From NCBI GenBank assembly GCA_938001995.1, contig CALLAV010000165.1, positions 1-23,269 on the forward strand: DNA of 23,269 bases, written 5' to 3'. Origin of the DNA: an uncultured Amylibacter sp. Its GTDB lineage: Bacteria > Pseudomonadota > Alphaproteobacteria > Rhodobacterales > Rhodobacteraceae. The stretch's first letter is position 1, and every line of letters begins with the position of its first letter. Made by a program: the position numbers and the translations under genes. The notes under the pieces are model-generated. The model was not told the origin of the DNA and searched no databases. It was given only the letters and a program-made list of their open reading frames with translations. Below are positions 15,983 through 23,269 of the stretch, piece after piece.

Positions 15983-17110
15983 CTAGCCACCCGTCGCAGC
16001 ACTTAGAGATTGCGCGGCACCAACACTGGATGTGAGCACGGACAAGGTTTTAGTCCACTGCACATACGGTGCTTCGGTCACATAAATCGTGTCGCCATCG
16101 CGGATTTGGAAGTCACGGCCCAAGAAAACCCCAGTCGGTTCAGTCAGATCGAGCACATAGGCAAAGCGTTTTGGCGTCTGAAGGTCATTGCGACCCAAAA
16201 CACGGTTTGCGAAGGCTGGCGTTTCATCGCGGAAGATGAAAATGCCCGTCGGATCGGCAAGGCTGCTTTGCAGACCACCCATGAAGGCAATCGCCTCGAT
16301 TGCGGTCATGGTCGGCTGTGGGAATTCCACCAAGGATTGGCCACCTGTTGCACCAAGAGCGGTGAAACGGCGTGTGTCTTCTTGGATCAGAATCCGATCT
16401 CCGGGACGCAGCGCGATGTCCTGCTTGTTGCTCGCAAACAAATCTTCGAGCCAAACCGTACCCTTGTGTTTGCCACGGATCACGGTCACGCGTGTGTTTT
16501 CAGGGTCTGTTGTGACCCCACCTGCGGCTGCAATCATCGTGGACAATGTGCTGGTCGAGGCCTCAATCGGGAACACGCCCTGCCCGCCTGCACCCACGAT
16601 GGAAACAGTAGAACCATCGCCTGCGGCCCGTGCCACGATAAACTGTGGATCAGGTGTTTGGCTGTCCAATTTGCGTGTGATGATCCCGCGCAGTTGTTCT
16701 GGCGTGTTGCCAGCAGCGCGAATGCGACCAGCATACGGGATAAAGATGTGGCCCGTCTGATCCACTTGCAATTCCGTCAAAGTGGATGGTGCGCCAGCGG
16801 TCCCGAACAGACCTTCTTCCACGTTTTCGTAAACGGTCAGCAACAGGCGGTCGCCCTTGCGGATGGTGTCCGCGCCAATGGGTCCAGCGTTCAAAAATGC
16901 GCTGCTAAAACCCGGGGACTCCCCATCGGCCGTCGCTTGCACAACACGGTCGTTAACCGACACAATGTAGGCGTTGCCTTTTTGTTGAACGGAACCTGCA
17001 AAGATTTCACGTTTGTTTGGGCCCGGACGCGGCAACCCACAGGATGCCACAACGAAAGCCGCCACAAATAGAGCCATTACCCCGGCTCGGGGTCTCATGT
17101 ATTTTGACAA
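15983..17110 (-). CDS. Outer-membrane polysaccharide export (OPX, Wza/KpsD-like) lipoprotein
   Basis: A 375-residue lipoprotein of the OPX family, which forms the outer-membrane exit for capsule. The signal peptide ends in VVASC (Cys24 from the start chosen). The polysaccharide export domain spans about residues 85-165 (IRKGDRLLLTVYENVEEG, VDQTGHIFIPYAGRI), followed by two SLBB-type repeats (VSIVGAGGQGVFPIE and VEFPQPTMTAIEAIAFMGGL). I favour the TTG at 17110 because AAGGGG lies seven bases upstream; ATG 17098 would cut four residues and has no ribosome-binding site, while TTG 17131 would add seven. The leader holds an inverted repeat. The gene lies between kpsS-like (90 bases before) and kpsC (18 bases after) on the same strand. 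Confidence 0.88.
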   Translation of the reverse strand: MSKYMRPRAGVMALFVAAFVVASCGLPRPGPNKREIFAGSVQQKGNAYIVSVNDRVVQATADGESPGFSSAFLNAGPIGADTIRKGDRLLLTVYENVEEGLFGTAGAPSTLTELQVDQTGHIFIPYAGRIRAAGNTPEQLRGIITRKLDSQTPDPQFIVARAAGDGSTVSIVGAGGQGVFPIEASTSTLSTMIAAAGGVTTDPENTRVTVIRGKHKGTVWLEDLFASNKQDIALRPGDRILIQEDTRRFTALGATGGQSLVEFPQPTMTAIEAIAFMGGLQSSLADPTGIFIFRDETPAFANRVLGRNDLQTPKRFAYVLDLTEPTGVFLGRDFQIRDGDTIYVTEAPYVQWTKTLSVLTSSVGAAQSLSAATGG

Positions 17111-17132
17111 GGTACTGCCCCTTACTGTCAAA
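17103..17132 (-). promoter_or_regulatory. Inverted repeat over the OPX gene ribosome-binding site
   Basis: TTTGACA and TGTCAAA are separated by 16 bases and enclose the AAGGGG Shine-Dalgarno and the candidate TTG start. In the mRNA the stem could be extended by GUA/UAC. Such a hairpin could show or hide the translation start; the DNA repeat could equally be an operator. Confidence 0.4.
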
Positions 17133-17200
17133 CTGCCTCGGTTTTTTTCTTTTACCGTCGCACAAACATAAGATTTTTCAAAGCTTTTTGATTCGCAGAG

Positions 17201-18502
17201 CTATTTCACTACCCGAAACTGTTGCACAGGGGCCGCGCTTGAGACAGTCAAGGCATCGTAAGGATCGTGTTCATCAAGCACCATGTCCACGACTTGTCGG
17301 ATCAGGCGCACTCTACCTTTGCGGGAATAATATCCCCCTGTGATCTGCGACGTCATCAGCAAAAACTGCCTGTAATCACGATATGCAGACAGGTCTGGTT
17401 TTTTGGGGCTGGCAAAAAAATCAGCCAGCTCTTGTTCCGACGTGAATTCTGGCTTGCAGAACACCCCAGTTCCCAGCGCTTTGACAGGCAATCCGCGCCA
17501 AAGCGCCTGTTGCGCGGCAGTGGAATTGATCGTGACAACCGAACGCGCGAAATCCAACAGCTCTGCCAGTTTACCACCACGCACAAAGTGCACGCGCCCT
17601 TCTAGCCCGTATTCTTTGGCCAGTTGTGCCGCCACATGGGACAACGGCTGGCGGTCGTCTTCCAGTGGGTGCGATTTGAACACAAGGTGATGATGTTTGG
17701 GTGCTTTTTCAGCGAAGGCCACAACACATTCGCGGATAAACTCCGCCATGCCTGTGAAACGTGAATGGCTGCGGATGGATGCATCATGGCTCAGTTGCAG
17801 CAGGCTGAGGTGATAGACAAACCCGTTGCGCTTAATGCGCTGCGTCGCCTTCCAGCGGCGGTATGCATAGACGGGGCGCGTGATTAAACGTTTGAAATGT
17901 AGCCAAAATTCGTGGCTTACAGGGCTATCACGATGGGTTTCGTAGTTTTTGAATCGCCCATTTCGGGCCAAGATTTGCCAATGATAGACCGCGCCCAAAA
18001 GGATATGCTGGCGCATGTCACCCCAACGTGCGGGGGCTTCTGGTTGCTCATTATCAACGAATTGCAGCCCGGCGCGCATTTGTTCAACGCTCATATTCAT
18101 CAGCTTAGAATGGCCGTTCACACCGTCGCGTTCATAGGTACACCAATAGGGTCGCAAATACCCTTCTTCAAAACAGTGAACCCGAATTTTGAGCGCTTGT
18201 GCAGCGTCAATTGCGGTTTTGTGCAAAGGGCGCGTATCACCGTAGATCACCAGATCCGTGATGCCATCACGCAGGAAATCCATGATGAAGTCAGCCCATT
18301 GATCATAGGGTTTGGTATAGGCCACAAAAGTCGATCGGTTGCGCCAAAAGAAGCGGTCCCCTTCGTTGAAACCGATCTTTGTAACCCTCGCGCCAGATTG
18401 CTGAATGGCTTTGCTGAGGTCGTAGAAAAACGGCCCGTGCGGCCCTTGCAGAAACAAGAAAGACTTATTTTCCATCCCAGCATCGGTCAGGCCCGTGACC
18501 AT
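17201..18502 (-). CDS. kpsS: KpsS-type capsule Kdo-linker transferase
   Basis: A protein of about 433 residues. FLFLQGPHGPFFYDLSKA near the N-terminus, YGDTRPLHKTAI and FEEGYLRPYW are characteristic of KpsS-type capsule proteins, and FKSHPLEDD plus INSTAAQQALWRGLPV match the nucleotide-sugar-binding half. KpsS adds the first beta-Kdo to lysophosphatidylglycerol, after which KpsC extends the linker. The start is uncertain: ATG 18502 has AGGGGA eight bases upstream and leaves a short N-terminus like known members; GTG 18556 would add 18 residues without a ribosome-binding site; ATG 18475 is also possible. It is the first gene of the minus-strand capsule block and diverges from ribE. Confidence 0.87.
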   Translation of the reverse strand: MVTGLTDAGMENKSFLFLQGPHGPFFYDLSKAIQQSGARVTKIGFNEGDRFFWRNRSTFVAYTKPYDQWADFIMDFLRDGITDLVIYGDTRPLHKTAIDAAQALKIRVHCFEEGYLRPYWCTYERDGVNGHSKLMNMSVEQMRAGLQFVDNEQPEAPARWGDMRQHILLGAVYHWQILARNGRFKNYETHRDSPVSHEFWLHFKRLITRPVYAYRRWKATQRIKRNGFVYHLSLLQLSHDASIRSHSRFTGMAEFIRECVVAFAEKAPKHHHLVFKSHPLEDDRQPLSHVAAQLAKEYGLEGRVHFVRGGKLAELLDFARSVVTINSTAAQQALWRGLPVKALGTGVFCKPEFTSEQELADFFASPKKPDLSAYRDYRQFLLMTSQITGGYYSRKGRVRLIRQVVDMVLDEHDPYDALTVSSAAPVQQFRVVK

Positions 18503-18724
18503 AAGGTCTGTCCCCTGCTCGCGCGTAAGATGTGGCTTTTTTGATTTATCTGTCACTCAAATTTTACGGATCGGCCCCTACAGCCTTCGTACCTTTGCGC
18601 TGTGTCTACACTCATTACTCATTTTTGCACCCAAACACGCGGGGTACGCGCTGCGCCACCTTATAGACGCCCTTGCCGAATTTGTACACAAAGGCTACGT
18701 GCAGAGCAGCAAAAATGAGGTGAC

Positions 18725-19330
18725 ATGATGTTTACAGGTATCATCACAGATATTGGCACAGTGGCCGAGCTGGAACAGCGTGGCGATCTGCGTGCGCGGA
18801 TCGAAACCTCTTACGATCCCACAACCATTGATCTGGGCGCGTCTATTGCGTGTGAAGGCGTGTGTTTGACTGTCATTGAAATGGGCACGGGCGCAGATAA
18901 AAACTGGTTCGATGTAGAGATTTCGGCAGAAACTGTATCCAAAACCAACCTGAATTCATGGGCTGTTGGACGTCCTTTGAATCTGGAACGCGCATTAAAG
19001 GTCGGCGATGAACTTGGTGGGCATATCGTGTCGGGTCACGTGGATGGCTTGGCCGAAGTGATCAAGATCGCGGATGAAGGCGATAGCACCCGCGTAACGC
19101 TGCGCGCGCCTCTGGAACTGGCAAAGTTCATTGCGCCCAAAGGCTCGGTTGCGCTGAATGGCACATCGCTGACAGTGAATGGCGTGGACAATACGGATTT
19201 TGATATCAACTTCATCCCGCACACCAAACAGAACACGACATGGGGTCATGTAAAGATGGGTGATCAGGTGAATTTGGAAATTGACACGCTGGCGCGGTAT
19301 GTGGCGCGGCTGGCAGAGATGACAACCTGA
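18725..19330 (+). CDS. ribE: Riboflavin synthase alpha chain
   Basis: A 201-residue enzyme that joins two lumazine molecules to give riboflavin and the pyrimidine substrate of RibH. It has the internal repeat of the family: MFTGIITDIG and GVCLTV in the first half, GGHIVSGHVDG and GTSLTVNGVD in the second. Length is normal for this trimeric enzyme. Two ATGs are adjacent (18725, 18728); GAGGTGAC immediately upstream is a near-perfect ribosome-binding site. The stop TGA shares its last base with the ATG of ribBX (TGATG), so translation is coupled. I looked in the 168-base gap to the kpsS-like gene for an FMN riboswitch and saw none of its conserved blocks. Confidence 0.96.
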   Translation: MMFTGIITDIGTVAELEQRGDLRARIETSYDPTTIDLGASIACEGVCLTVIEMGTGADKNWFDVEISAETVSKTNLNSWAVGRPLNLERALKVGDELGGHIVSGHVDGLAEVIKIADEGDSTRVTLRAPLELAKFIAPKGSVALNGTSLTVNGVDNTDFDINFIPHTKQNTTWGHVKMGDQVNLEIDTLARYVARLAEMTT

Positions 19331-20418
19331 TGACTGACACCATTCAAAACGCAATTGCACCGATTGAAGACATTATTGCGGACGCTAAGGCGGGCCGCAT
19401 GTTCATTCTGGTGGACCATGAGGACCGCGAAAACGAAGGCGATTTGGTGATCCCTGCGCAAATGGCAGATGCGGCAGCAGTGAACTTTATGGCGACGCAC
19501 GGGCGTGGCCTGATTTGTCTGACGCTGGAAAACGAGCGCCTTGATGCGCTTGGCCTGCCGATGATGGCAGCCAGCAATTCATCGCGCCATGAGACAGCTT
19601 TCACTGTATCGATTGAAGCCCGCGAAGGCGTCACCACAGGCATTTCCGCCCATGATCGCGCCAAAACGATCGAAGTCGCGATTGATCCTGAAACGGGTGC
19701 GCAGGACATCGCCACACCTGGCCACGTTTTTCCACTGCGCGCGCGCGATGGTGGCGTTTTGGTGCGCGCCGGCCATACCGAAGCCGCCGTGGATGTGTCT
19801 CGTCTGGCGGGCCTTAATCCGTCGGGTGTGATTTGCGAGATTATGAACGAAGACGGGTCCATGGCCCGCCTGCCCGATCTGGTGACGTTTGCGCAAAAGC
19901 ATGACCTGAAGATCGGTACGATTTCTGATCTGATCGCCTACCGCCTGCGATACGACAATCTGGTGACGCAAACGCAGACGCGAACTGTGACCTCTGCCTA
20001 TGGCGGCGACTGGGACATGCGGGTTTTCGCGGATAAGACGAATGACACCGAACATGTGGTGCTGATCAAAGGCAACATCACCACGCCCGATCCCGTGTTG
20101 GTGCGCACCCATGCATTGAACGTGGCCGAAGACGTTCTGGGCCTTGGCGCAACAGGCAAGCTGCCCCAAGCGATGGAACGCATTGCCGAAGCTGGTCGCG
20201 GTGTTGTGATCTTGTTCCGTGATTTGGACGCGAAACTGCAAATCGATGACGGCGACACGCCGCGCCGTTTGCGCTATACGGGGTTAGGGTCGCAAATCAT
20301 GTCCTCGCTCGGGTTGCGCGAATTCATTCTAGTAACGGACAGCCCGATGCCCCAGATCATTGGGCTGGATGCCTATGATCTGAACATCGTCGGCACGCAC
20401 CCTATTTCGAAAGGCTAA
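19330..20418 (+). CDS. ribBX: RibBX: DHBP synthase with degenerate GTP cyclohydrolase II-like C-terminal domain
   Basis: A 362-residue protein. Residues 1-205 are 3,4-dihydroxy-2-butanone-4-phosphate synthase, which makes the four-carbon unit of riboflavin from ribulose 5-phosphate: HEDRENEGDL (30-39), ATHGRGLICL (55-64), TTGISAHDRAKTI (102-113) and HTEAAVDVSRLAG (149-161) hold the metal and substrate residues. Residues 210-362 align in position with GTP cyclohydrolase II but contain no cysteine at all, so the zinc site (three Cys) and the RVHSEC/CDCG blocks are absent; VRTHALNVAEDVLGLG sits where they should be. This is the RibBX variant known from Proteobacteria, in which the second domain lacks cyclohydrolase activity. 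It overlaps ribE by one base and is three bases from ribH. Confidence 0.92.
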   Translation: MTDTIQNAIAPIEDIIADAKAGRMFILVDHEDRENEGDLVIPAQMADAAAVNFMATHGRGLICLTLENERLDALGLPMMAASNSSRHETAFTVSIEAREGVTTGISAHDRAKTIEVAIDPETGAQDIATPGHVFPLRARDGGVLVRAGHTEAAVDVSRLAGLNPSGVICEIMNEDGSMARLPDLVTFAQKHDLKIGTISDLIAYRLRYDNLVTQTQTRTVTSAYGGDWDMRVFADKTNDTEHVVLIKGNITTPDPVLVRTHALNVAEDVLGLGATGKLPQAMERIAEAGRGVVILFRDLDAKLQIDDGDTPRRLRYTGLGSQIMSSLGLREFILVTDSPMPQIIGLDAYDLNIVGTHPISKG

Positions 20419-20421
20419 GAT

Positions 20422-20976
20422 ATGGCTGGCTCTGAAACACATCACACCCTGACGCCCCCTGTATTCGAGGACGAAAAACCCAATCTCGCGATTGTTGTGT
20501 CCCCTTATTACAAAGACATCGCCGACAACCTGGTGGCGGGTGCGCAAGCGGCGATCACCGCCAGCGGCGCGACCTTCGAAATGGTCGAGGTTCCAGGTGC
20601 GCTGGAAATCCCGACAGCTATTCGCATTGCCCAGCGGTCAAACAACTTTGACGGCTTCGTCGCACTTGGGTGCGTGATCCGCGGGGAAACCACACATTAC
20701 GAAACGGTCTGCAACGACAGCAGCCGCGCGTTGCAGCTGCTGGGGCTGGAAGGCAACTGCATCGGCAACGGCATTCTGACGGTTGAAAACCGCACCCAAG
20801 CCGAGGTTCGCGCCGATAAAGATGGCCAGAACAAGGGCGGCGGCGCAGCTGAGGCAGCCTTGCATCTGATCGCGCTAAGCCACCGTTTTTTAAAGAAACC
20901 CAAAGGGATCGGGTTTAAACCCGCTTCCGAACATATCCTGATGGCAGGCAAATCAAAGGACACGAACACAGCATGA
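20422..20976 (+). CDS. ribH: 6,7-dimethyl-8-ribityllumazine synthase
   Basis: A 184-residue enzyme that condenses the products of the RibD and RibB branches into lumazine. Family blocks are PGALEIPTAI (about 57-66), GCVIRGETTHYETVCNDSSRAL (about 80-101, with the catalytic His in THYE) and NGILTVENRTQA (about 114-125). It is some 30 residues longer than the E. coli enzyme: an N-terminal extension of about 15 residues and a longer C-terminus, both usual in alphaproteobacteria. AAAGG lies seven bases before the ATG. The final TGA overlaps the nusB start (ATGA). Confidence 0.95.
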   Translation: MAGSETHHTLTPPVFEDEKPNLAIVVSPYYKDIADNLVAGAQAAITASGATFEMVEVPGALEIPTAIRIAQRSNNFDGFVALGCVIRGETTHYETVCNDSSRALQLLGLEGNCIGNGILTVENRTQAEVRADKDGQNKGGGAAEAALHLIALSHRFLKKPKGIGFKPASEHILMAGKSKDTNTA

Positions 20977-21434
20977 AACCTGCTGACAACAGACAGAAGA
21001 AATCCGCAACACGTCTTTATGCGGTGCAAGCCCTGTTCCAGATGGAAGCATCTGACACGGACGCCGACGCAGTACGCGATCAGTTTTTGAACCACCGATT
21101 TGGCGCAGAAGAAGACGGCGTGGAATGGTTTGATGGCAAAACTGCATTGTTTGAGGATTTGCTGACCACCGCCGTGCGCAATCAGGCCAAGATTGATCAG
21201 TTGACCGACGCAGCGCTGGTGGAAAAATGGCCAATTGATCGGATCGACCCGACTATTCGCGCCCTATTTCGCGCGGCAGGGGCAGAGCTGATCATGGCGA
21301 AAACGCCGCCCAAAGTGGTAATTTCTGAATTTGTTGACGTGACTAAGTCCTTCTTTCCAGACGGACGTGAAGCCAAGTTTGTCAACGCTGTGCTTGACCA
21401 TGTGGCCCGCGCGATCCAGCCAGAGAATTTCTAA
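20973..21434 (+). CDS. nusB: Transcription antitermination factor NusB
   Basis: A 153-residue all-helical protein that, with NusE (S10), binds boxA RNA in rRNA transcripts and prevents early termination. Family marks are ATRLYAVQALFQMEAS (about 10-26), the central helix LVEKWPIDRIDPTIRALFRAAGAEL (about 87-110) and VISEFVDVTKSFFPDGREAKFVNAVLDHVAR near the C-terminus. The ATG overlaps the ribH stop by four bases, so it is the last gene of the ribE-ribBX-ribH-nusB operon; ribH-nusB is a widespread pairing. Confidence 0.95.
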   Translation: MKPADNRQKKSATRLYAVQALFQMEASDTDADAVRDQFLNHRFGAEEDGVEWFDGKTALFEDLLTTAVRNQAKIDQLTDAALVEKWPIDRIDPTIRALFRAAGAELIMAKTPPKVVISEFVDVTKSFFPDGREAKFVNAVLDHVARAIQPENF

Positions 21435-21533
21435 GCAATAGTCCAAAATCGGCGCGCCTTTGTCGAAAAAGCACAAGGTTAGGTCATTTTGAAGGCGCAT
21501 GGTGTAGGGAAATCGCCCGTTTGAAAGCGCGTC

Positions 21534-22748
21534 ATGCGTCTGATCATTTCCTTTGCCGCCCTGTTCCTGTCCATCTCTTTGTTGCAGTTATCAAGTGGTG
21601 CCATCGGCCCGCTGGATGCGCTGGCAGGATTGCAAAGCGGGTTTAGCCAGACGCAGATCGGCCTGCTCGGCTCCGCCCATTTCCTAGGGTTTTTTATTGG
21701 CTGTTGGTGGTCACCGCGCTTGATGGGCAGCGTTGGTCATTCCCGTGCCTTTGCCGTTTTTGCCGCTTTTGGGGCCATCGGCGCCATCGCGCATCCGATG
21801 ATCGTGGACCCCACCGCTTGGGCCATTATGCGGATCATGACGGGTCTGTGTATCGCCGGCTGTTACACCGTGGTCGAGGCGTGGTTGCAAGCCAAACTGA
21901 CCAACCAAACCCGTGGCCGCGTGATGGGCACGTACCGAGTGGTTGATATCGGCGCATCCTCCGTCGCTCAATTGATGATCGGCGTGCTCGATCCTGCGTC
22001 CTATGTGTCGTATAACTTGCTTGCGATCCTGTGTTGCGCTTGCCTGTTCCCGCTGACGCTCACGCAATCGCGTGAACCGGAAACACCCAAAGCGCCTCGT
22101 TTGCACCCCATCAAAACAGCGATCATGTCCCCCCTCGGCGCGGCAGGTGTCATGGTGGCGGGTATGACCTCTGCATCTTTCAGAATGGTGTCGCCGATTT
22201 ATGGCAGCGAAATCGGCCTGACAGCTGCACAGATCGGATCGTTCCTTGCCACGGTTTTAATCGGCGGCGCAGTGGCACAGTTCCCTGTCGGCTGGCTCGC
22301 GGATAAATTTGACCGCCGTTGGGTGTTGATCGGTCTGTCCGCTGCTTCGATTGTCGTTTGCATGGGGTTGGTTGCGGTCAGCAGCATGAGTTTTGGAGTC
22401 GTCTTCGTCATGGCCGCCTTGTTTGGCCTGACCACATTCCCCATCTTTTCGGTATCAGCAGCACACGCCAACGATTTTGCCAGCCCCGAACAAGCGGTAG
22501 AACTAAATGCGTCCCTTATGTTCCTTTACGCGCTTGGTGCGATTTTCAGCCCGATCATAGCTGCATACCTGATTGCAAATTTCGGCCCCGCAGCTTTATT
22601 CGCCTTTATTTCCGCAGCCCATGTGATCCTTGTCGTATTTGGTCTGGCGCGTATGACGGTACGACCCACTAACACTGACAAAACGCGCTATAAATACATG
22701 CCACGTACGTCCTACATTGTCGGGCGTTTGATGCGGCGCAAACGCTAA
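21534..22748 (+). CDS. MFS transporter (12-segment, YcaD-like)
   Basis: A 404-residue major facilitator protein with about 12 membrane segments and a short basic cytosolic tail (YIVGRLMRRKR). MFS motif A is seen in the second half as GWLADKFDRRWVLI (about 253-266); the first-half loop has the weaker WWSPRLMGSVGHSRAF. The first segment (LIISFAALFLSISLLQLSSGAI) and GLCIAGCYTVVEAWLQAKLTN resemble the YcaD/UMF-type group; the substrate cannot be read from sequence. GAAAG precedes the ATG by about seven bases. It lies 99 bases after nusB on the same strand and may be separately transcribed; I see no terminator in that gap. Confidence 0.9.
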   Translation: MRLIISFAALFLSISLLQLSSGAIGPLDALAGLQSGFSQTQIGLLGSAHFLGFFIGCWWSPRLMGSVGHSRAFAVFAAFGAIGAIAHPMIVDPTAWAIMRIMTGLCIAGCYTVVEAWLQAKLTNQTRGRVMGTYRVVDIGASSVAQLMIGVLDPASYVSYNLLAILCCACLFPLTLTQSREPETPKAPRLHPIKTAIMSPLGAAGVMVAGMTSASFRMVSPIYGSEIGLTAAQIGSFLATVLIGGAVAQFPVGWLADKFDRRWVLIGLSAASIVVCMGLVAVSSMSFGVVFVMAALFGLTTFPIFSVSAAHANDFASPEQAVELNASLMFLYALGAIFSPIIAAYLIANFGPAALFAFISAAHVILVVFGLARMTVRPTNTDKTRYKYMPRTSYIVGRLMRRKR

Positions 22749-22797
22749 AATCGAACATTTTGGATCATTCAACAAACCAATTTAACCCGATCCACCC

Positions 22798-22811
22798 TTG
22801 AGCCTGCTCAA
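22798..22811. promoter_or_regulatory. Inverted repeat upstream of lldD-like gene, possible operator
   Basis: TTGAGC-CT-GCTCAA is a perfect 14-base inverted repeat, 38 bases before the start codon. TTGAGC could serve as -35 with TAAGCT (22822-22827) as -10 at an 18-base spacing, so a regulator bound here would cover the promoter. No T-run follows, arguing against a terminator for the MFS gene. Confidence 0.35.
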
Positions 22812-22849
22812 ACCCTTCCGCTAAGCTCACCACAAGCACGGAGGGACGC

Positions 22850-23269
22850 ATGGCACCTATCACCAACATTTACGACCTTAAGGCGCTGCACAAAAAGCGC
22901 ACGCCAAAGATGTTTTACGATTACGCTGAAAGCGGGTCGTGGACCGAGCAAACCTTTCGCGACAATGTCGACGATTTCGCCAAAATCCGCCTGCGCCAAA
23001 AAGTGGCCGTGGATATGTCAAACCGCAGCACGGAAATGCCGCTGCTGGGGCAGCCTGCCAAAATGCCTGTGGCCCTTGCGCCTATTGGAATGCTCGGAAT
23101 GCAGCACCCAGATGGCGAAATTCTTGCTGCCCAAGCAGCCGAGGCGTTTGGCGTGCCCTTCACCCTATCCACCATGTCGATCTGTTCAATTGAAGACGTG
23201 GCCGCACACACGACAAAACCCTTTTGGTTTCAGCTTTATGTGATGAAAGACCGCGACTTTATCGAACGG
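22850..23269 (+). CDS. lldD: FMN-dependent L-lactate dehydrogenase / alpha-hydroxy-acid oxidoreductase, N-terminal part
   Basis: The first 140 residues of a protein expected to be about 380 long; the frame is open to the right edge. NIYDLKALHKKRTPKMFYDYAESGSWTEQTF (about 5-35), APIGMLGMQHPDGE (about 77-90), FTLSTMSICSIEDV (about 104-117) and FWFQLYVMKD match the first half of the FMN-binding TIM barrel of LldD-type enzymes, which oxidise L-lactate to pyruvate and pass electrons to quinone. The catalytic His and Arg lie downstream of the edge, so the exact substrate is uncertain. GGAGGG lies four to nine bases before the ATG. The upstream inverted repeat may be its operator. Confidence 0.9.
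   Translation, partial: MAPITNIYDLKALHKKRTPKMFYDYAESGSWTEQTFRDNVDDFAKIRLRQKVAVDMSNRSTEMPLLGQPAKMPVALAPIGMLGMQHPDGEILAAQAAEAFGVPFTLSTMSICSIEDVAAHTTKPFWFQLYVMKDRDFIER

Noticed and set aside
16010..17071. Plus-strand open frame (353 residues) opposite the OPX lipoprotein gene
   Set aside because: Cys- and His-rich antisense reading; the opposite strand has a lipoprotein signal and clear export domains.
18557..18724. Possible FMN riboswitch or small gene before ribE
   Set aside because: None of the conserved FMN aptamer blocks is visible. An open frame (18495-18728) crosses the region but overlaps the kpsS-like 5' end and ribE start and has no protein-like character.
19330..20418. Bifunctional RibBA with active GTP cyclohydrolase II
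   Set aside because: The C-terminal domain contains no cysteine, so the zinc site needed for cyclohydrolase II is missing.
1..23269. CRISPR array, tRNA, rRNA, insertion sequence or prophage
   Set aside because: No regularly spaced repeats, cloverleaf-like segments, transposase motifs or phage genes were seen while reading either strand.

Overview
The window looks like core chromosome of an alphaproteobacterium, most likely Rhodobacterales (Roseobacter group). This rests on gene content and protein character: dnaG next to rpoD, an rluD/rpoH pair, nrdR-ribD and ribE-ribBX-ribH-nusB blocks, and capsule-linker genes. It is a judgement from memory of these families, not a database result. Genes are tightly packed. 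No stretch over about 170 bases lacks a gene, and I see no tRNA, rRNA, insertion sequence, CRISPR array or prophage.

Left part (1-7691), information processing: the 3' end of an M3 peptidase gene; then, on the minus strand, rluD-like, rpoH, a DksA/TraR-type zinc-finger gene and a VOC-fold gene; then, on the plus strand, a small membrane protein, dnaG and rpoD. The heat-shock and housekeeping sigma factors lie about 3.7 kb apart. The dnaG-rpoD gap holds a dense cluster of GANTC sites.

Middle (7692-12330), mostly uncharacterised accessory genes: an AT-rich Cys-rich gene that appears frameshifted at an A6 run; a HELTH-motif lipoprotein; a secreted protein of unknown function; a YjbQ-family protein; a DCC-family thiol protein; and, converging on it, a coupled two-gene operon encoding a single-pass GGGFGMY protein and a polytopic membrane protein. 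The last three may form an HTTM/DCC-like functional group.

Right part (12331-21434), riboflavin biosynthesis split by a capsule block: nrdR-ribD is followed by three minus-strand genes for the Kdo linker and outer-membrane export of an ABC-dependent capsule (KpsS-like, OPX lipoprotein, KpsC). Then come ribE, ribBX, ribH and nusB with overlapping or nearly overlapping ends. RibBX carries a C-terminal domain without the zinc cysteines of GTP cyclohydrolase II, so that first step must be encoded elsewhere. The window ends with an MFS transporter and the 5' part of an L-lactate dehydrogenase gene (lldD-like).

Nothing here can be claimed outright as a new system. The best leads are the GANTC cluster before rpoD, the DCC/membrane-protein trio, the frameshifted Cys-rich gene and the capsule cassette inside the riboflavin locus.
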